Shown here: positions 33,704 to 38,913 of the stretch, piece after piece
Numbering within the stretch: the first letter of the stretch is position 1
Layout: every line of letters begins with the position of its first letter
Notes under the pieces: model-generated
What the model was told of the DNA's origin: nothing
The model's input: only the letters and a program-made list of their open reading frames with translations
Databases searched by the model: none
Position numbers and translations under genes: made by a program
Source of the DNA: Streptomyces antimicrobicus
GTDB lineage: Bacteria > Actinomycetota > Actinomycetes > Streptomycetales > Streptomycetaceae
NCBI RefSeq assembly: GCF_020532625.1
Contig: NZ_JAJAUY010000050.1
Coordinates: 1-38,913, forward strand
Direction of reading: 5' to 3'
Length of the DNA: 38,913 bases

Positions 33704-33776
33704 CCCGGACGGCCGGATTCGAACCGGCGTCTCCCGCCATGGCATGGCGGTGCGACGACCTCTGCGCTACATCCGG
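33704..33776 (-). tRNA. Atypical tRNA, anticodon GCC (Gly-like)
   Basis: The acceptor CCGGAUG pairs with CGUCCGG, and two more pairs extend it outward (33703-33778). The anticodon arm CCGCC-AUGCCAU-GGCGG gives anticodon GCC. The variable loop is GAGAC and the T arm GCCGG-UUCGAAU-CCGGC is perfect. The D arm repeats the string GTAGCGCAGAGGTCGTCG seen in the tRNA at 32092. There is no encoded CCA end. It lies directly upstream of the SDR gene on the same strand and 15 bp after the phosphatase gene. Confidence 0.75.
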
Positions 33777-33790
33777 GCAGTGCGGCGATC

Positions 33791-34531
33791 CTAACGGGTG
33801 GTTTCCGGCTCCAGCAGCTGGTTCCGCAGCCGCTCGACCAGCGCCTCGTCCACGCCCAGGTGCCCGGTGGCGTAGGCGTGGACGGAGCCGTACCGGGCGG
33901 CCAGGTCCTTCAGGAACAGCCGGATCACGTCCTCCGGTGCCCGCCCGTACGCCGGCCAGCGCAGGACGCGGCCGGGGTTGGCCGCCTTCCAGTCGGCGAC
34001 CAGCCGCTCGGTGGCCAGCTCGGTGAGCGCGAAGTCGGCGGCGATCGCGTCCTCGTCGACGCCCAGCAGGGCCAGCACGAGGGCGGCGAGCAGACCGGTG
34101 CGGTCCTTGCCGGAGGCGCAGTGGAAGACCTGCGGATCCTCGGAGTCCGCGATCACCTCCAGCGCCTGGCGCAGCTCGGCCGCGCCGTCGAGGGCGACCT
34201 CGGCGAACCGGTCGGCGAGATACCGCCACGGGTCCAGATCCGGGTCGATCTCGGCCTGGTCGTACGGGCGGTGCTCGATGCTGAGGTTGACGTACGCGAG
34301 GTCCTCGGCGTGCGGCACCCGGCCCTTGGCCTCGATCTCCCAGGGGTAGCGCAGGTCGATGACGGTCCGCACGCCGAGCGCGCGGAAGCGCTCCCAGTCG
34401 TCGCCGGCCAGCTTGCCGAGGGAGTCGGCCCGGTAGAGGCGGCCCCAGCGCACGGCGCGGCCGTCGGCGGTCCGGTATCCGCCGAGGTCACGGAAGTTGT
34501 GGAGGCGGTCGAACGGTATGTGTCGTCTCAC
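33791..34531 (-). CDS. Tyrosine phosphatase (DSP/PTP-like, CX5R)
   Basis: The 246-residue protein begins RRHIPFDRLHNFRDLGGYRTADGR, the N-terminal signature of bacterial PTPs of the MptpB/IphP group. It has the P-loop HCASGKDRTG with nucleophile Cys and Arg. GTG 34531 was chosen because homology starts at once and AGGGTG lies six bases before it; GTG 34540 is an alternative. It is followed by the GCC tRNA, the SDR gene and the CCA tRNA on the same strand. Confidence 0.92.
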   Translation of the reverse strand: MRRHIPFDRLHNFRDLGGYRTADGRAVRWGRLYRADSLGKLAGDDWERFRALGVRTVIDLRYPWEIEAKGRVPHAEDLAYVNLSIEHRPYDQAEIDPDLDPWRYLADRFAEVALDGAAELRQALEVIADSEDPQVFHCASGKDRTGLLAALVLALLGVDEDAIAADFALTELATERLVADWKAANPGRVLRWPAYGRAPEDVIRLFLKDLAARYGSVHAYATGHLGVDEALVERLRNQLLEPETTR

Positions 34532-34703
34532 CAGCCACACCCTAATCTCGCGCTCCACCGGCCCCAAGAGATCGCTGGGCTTGAAGTGGCCGGGTGCTGC
34601 GCCGACTTGAGGGTGAGTGGCGACGCGGCCGTTGAGCGCGGGGCCGGGTGGGCGCACACTGCGGGGGAGGCGGCGTAATTCTCACGCGCGGGGAGGGATC
34701 CCG

Positions 34704-35270
34704 GTGGGACGTGCACGCGGAACGGGGACGGTGGCCGCGCTGGCGGCGCTCGCGCTGATGTCGGCGGCCTGCCAGGCCGCCGGAGGCGGTCCCGGCGGGA
34801 GCGGCGGGAGCGGCGGGGCCGAGGGGACCGGCGGGGCCGGCGGGAGCGGCAGGGCCGGCGGCGTCGACCGCCCCGGCAGCAGCGCGTCGGACGTCGCGCC
34901 GCGCGCGGCCGCGGACCCGGGCCGGGTCCGGGTGGGCCGGGTCAGCCCGGACACCTCCGCCGACGGCACGGCGCACGTGGCCTGCTCCGAGATCGACGCG
35001 CAGTTCACGGTGGAGCCGTCCGCGGCGGCGACGCGGTGGCGGGCGACGGCCTTGGACCACGACCCGGTCGCGGACGGCTCCGGTGCCGAGCGCGGGATCG
35101 CGCCGGACGTCGTCGTCACGCCCGACACGGGAGCGCTGGCCCCGGGCGAGCGGGTGACGGTCCGCGTCCGGGGCCGGTTCGACGGCGAACGGCCGGTGTT
35201 CTGGGTCGTGGTGCAGGCCCTGGAGCAGGACGGGGACGTCCGGCAGCGGATCGCGTTCTCCTGCCGCTGA
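34704..35270 (+). CDS. Putative exported protein or lipoprotein
   Basis: The 188-residue protein starts with a basic N terminus and the hydrophobic stretch TVAALAALALMSAAC, ending in a cysteine at residue 23. The box (SAAC) is imperfect for a lipobox because position -3 is Ser, so a type I signal is also possible. A glycine/serine-rich linker (about 25-55) precedes a beta-rich C-terminal domain with two cysteines (VACSEIDAQFTVEP and the final FSCR). No family is recognised. GTG 34704 has GGAGGG six bases upstream. It converges on the FMN reductase gene with only 7 bp between stops. Confidence 0.8.
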   Translation: MGRARGTGTVAALAALALMSAACQAAGGGPGGSGGSGGAEGTGGAGGSGRAGGVDRPGSSASDVAPRAAADPGRVRVGRVSPDTSADGTAHVACSEIDAQFTVEPSAAATRWRATALDHDPVADGSGAERGIAPDVVVTPDTGALAPGERVTVRVRGRFDGERPVFWVVVQALEQDGDVRQRIAFSCR

Positions 35271-35277
35271 GGCCGGA

Positions 35278-36000
35278 TCAGTCCTGGGCGCGGCTGGTGA
35301 CCGGCGCGTCGGTGCGGTCGCCGAGGAACTCGTACCAGCGGCGCTGGAGGCACAGGTAGCGGGTGTCGGCCTCGACCAGGTCGAGGAAGGCATCCACGGT
35401 CTCGGTGAGCCGCTGGGCGAGCCCCGCGTCCGCCAGGCCGCCCTGCTCGGTGAAGGCGTGGTGGGCGCCGGCGAGGCTGAACATGTCGGGGTACACGCGG
35501 GCGCCGAGGTGCTCCAGCGGGACGCGCAGCGCCCACAGACCGCGGTTGCCGCCGACCATGGACGGGGAGGCAGAGACCAGCAGCGTCTGCTTGTCCTTGA
35601 AGGGCTGCGGCCGGAACCGCGAGACCCAGTCGACGGCGTTCTTGAGCACGCCCGGCACGGAGGCGTTGTACTCGGGCGAGGCGATGACCAGGGCCTGGGC
35701 GGCCTCGATCCGGTCGCGCAGGGCGGCCGCGGCCGGTGGCGGCCCCTGGCCCGCCTCGGCGTCGCCGTCGTAGGCGGGCATGGGGAAGTCGGCCAGGTGC
35801 GCGAGGTCGACGGCCGGGCCGGCCTGGGTGACGAGGCCGGCGACGTACGAGGCCAGTTGCCGGTTGACCGAGCCGGACCGGGACGAGCCGGCCAGGACGA
35901 AGACCCGCAAGGACGACCGCGCGGAGCCGTCACCTGACAGGGACCGGAGGTCCGGACGGGCCGGGTCGGTCGGGAAGCGGTCGTCGGCGATCGGATCCAC
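35278..36000 (-). CDS. NADPH-dependent FMN reductase family protein
   Basis: The 240-residue flavodoxin-like protein has the phosphate loop VLAGSSRSGSVNRQLA and the family motif SPEYNASVPGVLKNAVDWVSR, which bind FMN. Enzymes of this type reduce FMN or quinone-like substrates using NAD(P)H. GTG 36000 has AGGAGA four to five bases upstream; GTG 36018 adds six residues. The N-terminal 35 residues before SLRVFVLAG are poorly structured. Confidence 0.93.
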   Translation of the reverse strand: MDPIADDRFPTDPARPDLRSLSGDGSARSSLRVFVLAGSSRSGSVNRQLASYVAGLVTQAGPAVDLAHLADFPMPAYDGDAEAGQGPPPAAAALRDRIEAAQALVIASPEYNASVPGVLKNAVDWVSRFRPQPFKDKQTLLVSASPSMVGGNRGLWALRVPLEHLGARVYPDMFSLAGAHHAFTEQGGLADAGLAQRLTETVDAFLDLVEADTRYLCLQRRWYEFLGDRTDAPVTSRAQD

Positions 36001-36018
36001 GGGGTCTCCTCGGCGCAC

Positions 36019-36719
36019 GGAAGGGTCTCGGCGACGCCGACTCTACGGTCGCCCCCGCGCCCGCCCCGCGCATCCGTCCGGCCCGGCCCACCGGATCACC
36101 CCGCTGCCGGAATCCCCACCGCCCACACGGCGGCGCCGCGACCCGGCCGCCGGGCCTGCCCCGGGCCTACCCGGCTCGGCCGCCGGTCCCCACCCGGTTC
36201 GGCCGCCGGGCCTGCACCGCGCCGGGGTGGCCGCCGGATCCGGGCGTGGGGCGGCCGCCGGGCCTGCACGGGGTCGCCACCAGGCCCCACCCAGGGTGGC
36301 CGCCGGGCCTGCACCGGGCCCGACCCAGGGCGGCCACCGGGCCGCCAAGGGCCCGACCCAGGTGGCCGTTGGGCTGGGCCCTGGCGCCCGATGGGGCCCG
36401 GGCCCGGCCGCCGGGTGCGGGACAGGCCGCCCTGCGGAGCCCAGCCCGCGCCACCAGGTCCGGCCCGGGCGTGCGCCGAGGGGACGGCCACGCCGGGTGG
36501 CTCTCGCCGGCCGCGAGGCGAGGTTCGGGGCCGGCCGCCAGGTCGGGGGCGGGCCCGCGGCGGGGTGCCGGGCCAGCCACCCGGTCCGGCTCGGTCCCCG
36601 CGAAGCCCCGGCCCGGAGCACCGGCTCGGCCGCCAGTCCGGCCCGGGCCGGAGCCAGGTTCGGGCCGACCGCCGGGCATGCCCCTGGTCGGCGCCGAGGC
36701 CACGGCCCGGCAGGGCGGT
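36019..36719. other. Gene-free, repeat-rich, very GC-rich gap
   Basis: No credible gene was found in these 700 bp. The open frames seen on both strands are low-complexity Gly/Pro/Ala/Arg translations without a family. The stretch holds repeated GGCCGCCGGGCCTGC units (see separate entry) and many related GCCGGG words. Confidence 0.6.
36145..36312. repeat. Four identical 15-mers GGCCGCCGGGCCTGC at irregular spacing
   Basis: Exact copies start at 36145, 36201, 36253 and 36298, spaced 56, 52 and 45 bp. The sequence between them is variable but related. They lie between the convergent or tandem minus-strand genes for FMN reductase and ADP-ribosylglycohydrolase, downstream of the latter. Function is unknown. 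Confidence 0.8.
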
Positions 36720-37805
36720 CTACCCCGGCCCCGCAGTGGTTTCCGGCCCGGCCGGGTGGTGCTCCCCGCCCTCCGGGCGCGGGGACGGCCCGGCTGGGTG
36801 CTGCTCCCCCTCTGGGGAGGTCGCCGGGTTCGGGCCGGGCCCGCGGCGGCGTGGGGCGGCGGTCGTCAGGCGGTCGGCCAGGGCCGTCAGTTCGGGCGTG
36901 CGCAGGACCCGGTTCCCGAAGCCGGGCAGGGGCACGTGCAGCCGTGCCGTCCAGCGCTCGGGCACGGCCCCCGCTCCGTACACGGCACCGGCCAGCGCCC
37001 CGGTGACGCACGCGACGGTGTCGGTGTCGCCACCGAGGTCCACGGCGGCGCCCACGGCATCCGCGAAGCTGCCGGTCCGGCGCAGCGCCCACACGGCCGA
37101 GCCGAGGCAGGGCCACACAGCCCCGTTGAACTCCGTGGCCAGGCCGGGGTGCCAGGCGGGGTCCAGGACGACGGCGTACCGCTCGCGGTGCGGCGCGGGC
37201 AGGCGCGCGAGGGCGCCCCCGACGGCCGCCAGCGGGTCGCCCCCGTCGAGCGCCACCCGCACGAGCTCGTGCAGGACCGCGGTCCCGTGCCACGCCGCGC
37301 TGTCCCCGTGGGTGAGCGCGGCGAGCCGCCGGGCGGCGGCCATGGTCGCCTCCGCCCCGGCGGCGGCGAAGTACACGGCGGAGGTGGAGGCACGCATCAG
37401 CGCCCCGTTGCCGGCGGCGCGCTGGTTCACCCGGGCGTGCAGGGCGGCGGCCCGGTCCCAGTGTTCCCCGCCGGTCAGCACGGCCTCGGTCTGCAGGCCG
37501 ATGTCCTTCGGCTCGGCGGCCGCCCACCGGCGGAACCGCGCGAACAGGTCCGGCAGGTCCAGGCCGCCGCGCTCCAGCAGGGATTCGGCGACGAGCACCG
37601 CCATCTGCGTGTCGTCGGTGGCCTCGCCGGTGTCCCAACCGCCGCCTGCGCGCATCTCGCCGTCGGTGCGGCCGAAGGCCCCCGGTGGCCCGAACTCGAA
37701 GGGAGCGCCCAGCGCGTCACCGACGGCCGCTCCGACGACCGCGCCCCTCGCCCGTTCGATCCGTTCCGTCCCCTCGGTCGACCCGATCCGCCCGACCCGC
37801 TCCAT
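36720..37805 (-). CDS. ADP-ribosylglycohydrolase family protein
   Basis: The 361-residue protein has the DraG/ARH signatures: GAVVGAAVGDALGAPFEF at the N terminus, the metal-binding TDDTQMAVLVAESLL, RAAGNGALMR, and VDLGGDTDTVACVTGALAGAVYG toward the C terminus. Such enzymes remove ADP-ribose from proteins, nucleic acids or small molecules. ATG 37805 has GGAGGG six bases upstream; an upstream in-frame ATG at 37919 has no family content after it. The last 50 residues are a repetitive EGEQHPAGP/EGGEHHPAGP tail. It is divergent from the ATP-grasp gene. Confidence 0.95.
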   Translation of the reverse strand: MERVGRIGSTEGTERIERARGAVVGAAVGDALGAPFEFGPPGAFGRTDGEMRAGGGWDTGEATDDTQMAVLVAESLLERGGLDLPDLFARFRRWAAAEPKDIGLQTEAVLTGGEHWDRAAALHARVNQRAAGNGALMRASTSAVYFAAAGAEATMAAARRLAALTHGDSAAWHGTAVLHELVRVALDGGDPLAAVGGALARLPAPHRERYAVVLDPAWHPGLATEFNGAVWPCLGSAVWALRRTGSFADAVGAAVDLGGDTDTVACVTGALAGAVYGAGAVPERWTARLHVPLPGFGNRVLRTPELTALADRLTTAAPRRRGPGPNPATSPEGEQHPAGPSPRPEGGEHHPAGPETTAGPG

Positions 37806-37988
37806 CCGTGCCCTCCGCTCCCCGAGCGGTGATCGTACAAGTGGGCGGCCGCGGTGGCCCGGTGCGGCGTCCTCGCCCGGCGTCCGGACGGGTCGGAAGA
37901 TACGTTCATCACCCTTCATGACATTCTGTGACGTAGCAGCGCGCCGGACGGAACCGGCGGGGGTCCGGGGTCGCGGGGGTCAACGGGT

Positions 37989-38913
37989 ATGTCGATGAGG
38001 CCGATGAGGCTCTGCTTCCTGGTGGAGGAGCAGTACCGCCATGACGGCATGCCGGTCGAGGTCGTCCGGCAGCTGAGCGCGTGGGGGCACCGGGTCGACG
38101 TGCTGCGGCCGGGCGGATCACTGGTGCGGATGACCGAGTTGGTGGAGGCCGGGCGGCACGACGCCTGGGTCCTGAAGACGGTGTCCGGCGGTCCCGGTCT
38201 GACCCTGCTGGAGGCCGCCGCGCACGCGGGGCTCACCACGGTCAACGACGCCCGGTCGATCCGCGGTGTCCGCGACAAGGCGCTGGCCGCGGCCATCGGC
38301 CGCGCCCACGGACTGCCGCTGCCGACGACGTACGCGGCGGCGCGGCCCGAACTGCTGGCGGAGATACCCGCGGCCGAGTACCCGCTGGTGGTCAAGCCCG
38401 CCGACGGCAGTTCGGGCCGGGCGGTGCACCTGGTGCCGTCGCCGGAGCGTCTGATGGAGATGCTCCCCGTGCTGGCCGGGGAGGGGCTGCTCATCGCGCA
38501 GCCGTACGTGCCGAACGCGGGCGTGGACCTCAAGGTGTACTGCGTGGGCGGCGAGATGTACGCGACCGAACGCCGCTCCCCGCTCCACCCGGACCAGGCG
38601 GTCCGGGAGCGGAACGTCCCGCTGTCCGCCGAGACAGCGGCGATCGCCGCGCGGGTCGGCGAGGTCTACGGCCTGGACCTCTACGGGCTGGACGTGCTGC
38701 TGGGCCCGGACGGGCCGGTGGTCGTCGACGTGAACGACTTCCCCAGCTTCCGCCAGGTCCCCGCGGCCCCGGCCCGGGTCGCCCGCGCCGTCCTGGCCCT
38801 GGCCCGCGCGAACGGTGGCAGTCGCCTCGGCGGTGGTGGTGGCCTCGGCAGTGGTGGTGGCGGTGGCCGGGTGGGCGGGACGGGCGGCGTGCCGGCCGAC
38901 GGCGTAGCCGCCG
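37989..38913 (+). CDS. ATP-grasp (RimK-like) ligase, 3' end cut by window edge
   Basis: The partial protein has at least 308 residues. The ATP-grasp core shows YPLVVKPADGSSGRAVHLV, LLIAQPYVPNAGVDLKVYCVGGEMYATERRS and GLDVLLGPDGPVVVDVNDFPSF, with the acidic Mg-binding residues of the RimK/ITPK-like group. Such enzymes join a carboxylate to an amine through an acyl phosphate; the substrate is unknown. ATG 37989 was chosen; ATG 37995 and 38004 are alternatives. The visible 3' end enters a Gly-rich tract and no stop is reached before the window ends. Confidence 0.9.
   Translation, partial: MSMRPMRLCFLVEEQYRHDGMPVEVVRQLSAWGHRVDVLRPGGSLVRMTELVEAGRHDAWVLKTVSGGPGLTLLEAAAHAGLTTVNDARSIRGVRDKALAAAIGRAHGLPLPTTYAAARPELLAEIPAAEYPLVVKPADGSSGRAVHLVPSPERLMEMLPVLAGEGLLIAQPYVPNAGVDLKVYCVGGEMYATERRSPLHPDQAVRERNVPLSAETAAIAARVGEVYGLDLYGLDVLLGPDGPVVVDVNDFPSFRQVPAAPARVARAVLALARANGGSRLGGGGGLGSGGGGGRVGGTGGVPADGVAA

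Noticed and set aside
33635..33745. Start of the SDR protein at ATG 33745
   Set aside because: The ATG is the anticodon loop of the tRNA at 33704-33776 and the first 15 residues are translated tRNA.
32090..33778. Reading the two tRNAs as selenocysteine or allo-tRNAs with 9-bp acceptor stems
   Set aside because: The extended pairing exists for the GCC tRNA, but there is no long variable arm, and a normal 7/5 fold is equally possible. The extra pairs may be chance in GC-rich DNA.
36167..36703. 178-codon minus-strand frame in the repeat-rich gap
   Set aside because: The product is a Pro/Gly/Arg/Ala mixture without domain, ribosome site or neighbour support.

Overview
The window is high-GC DNA with strongly GC-biased third codon positions. 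A SpoIIE phosphatase/STAS/HATPase set, a PucR-GAF regulator and dense overlapping genes make it look like a Streptomyces or close relative. This is judged from gene content only; no database search was possible.

Layout. (1) 1-3238: a partner-switching module of a multi-domain PP2C phosphatase (cut by the left edge), an anti-sigma antagonist and an ATP-binding anti-sigma kinase. (2) 3352-13472: a complete type I-E CRISPR-Cas locus on the minus strand in the order cas3, cse1, cse2, cas7, cas5, cas6, cas1, cas2, array 1. cas1 carries a frameshift between two catalytic residues. Array 1 contains an exact 183-bp duplication of three repeat-spacer units. Two repeat-like hairpins and an 18-bp hairpin lie between cas3 and cse1. 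(3) 13737-17024: two further arrays on the plus strand with near-identical 111-nt leaders. Between them are a decayed XRE regulator/flavoprotein pair and a hypothetical gene. (4) 17133-19520: a scar zone with a truncated copy of an MFS gene 5' end, a broken AIPR-type abortive-infection gene and two small unknown genes. Regions 2-4 read as an eroding defence island whose interference genes look intact and whose adaptation gene looks broken.

(5) 20005-26930: ordinary accessory metabolism: an MHS-type transporter, a GAF-PucR regulator, a methyltransferase/EamA exporter pair, and a P450/ferredoxin pair. (6) 26911-30424: a compact, probably streptogramin-directed resistance cassette. A divergent TetR faces an inverted repeat, a short upstream ORF, an ABC-F ATPase and a virginiamycin B lyase whose four expected active-site residues are all present. 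(7) 30472-38913: a DEAD-box helicase with a structured 5' leader, two atypical tRNA genes flanking a zinc-ribbon short-chain dehydrogenase, a tyrosine phosphatase, a putative exported protein, an FMN reductase, a repeat-rich gap, an ADP-ribosylglycohydrolase and an ATP-grasp ligase cut by the right edge.

The points most worth following are the state of the CRISPR locus (cas1 lesion, spacer duplication, leader inside cas2, repeat-like hairpins in the cas3-cse1 gap), the TetR/uORF/ABC-F/Vgb cassette, and the tRNA-SDR-tRNA arrangement.
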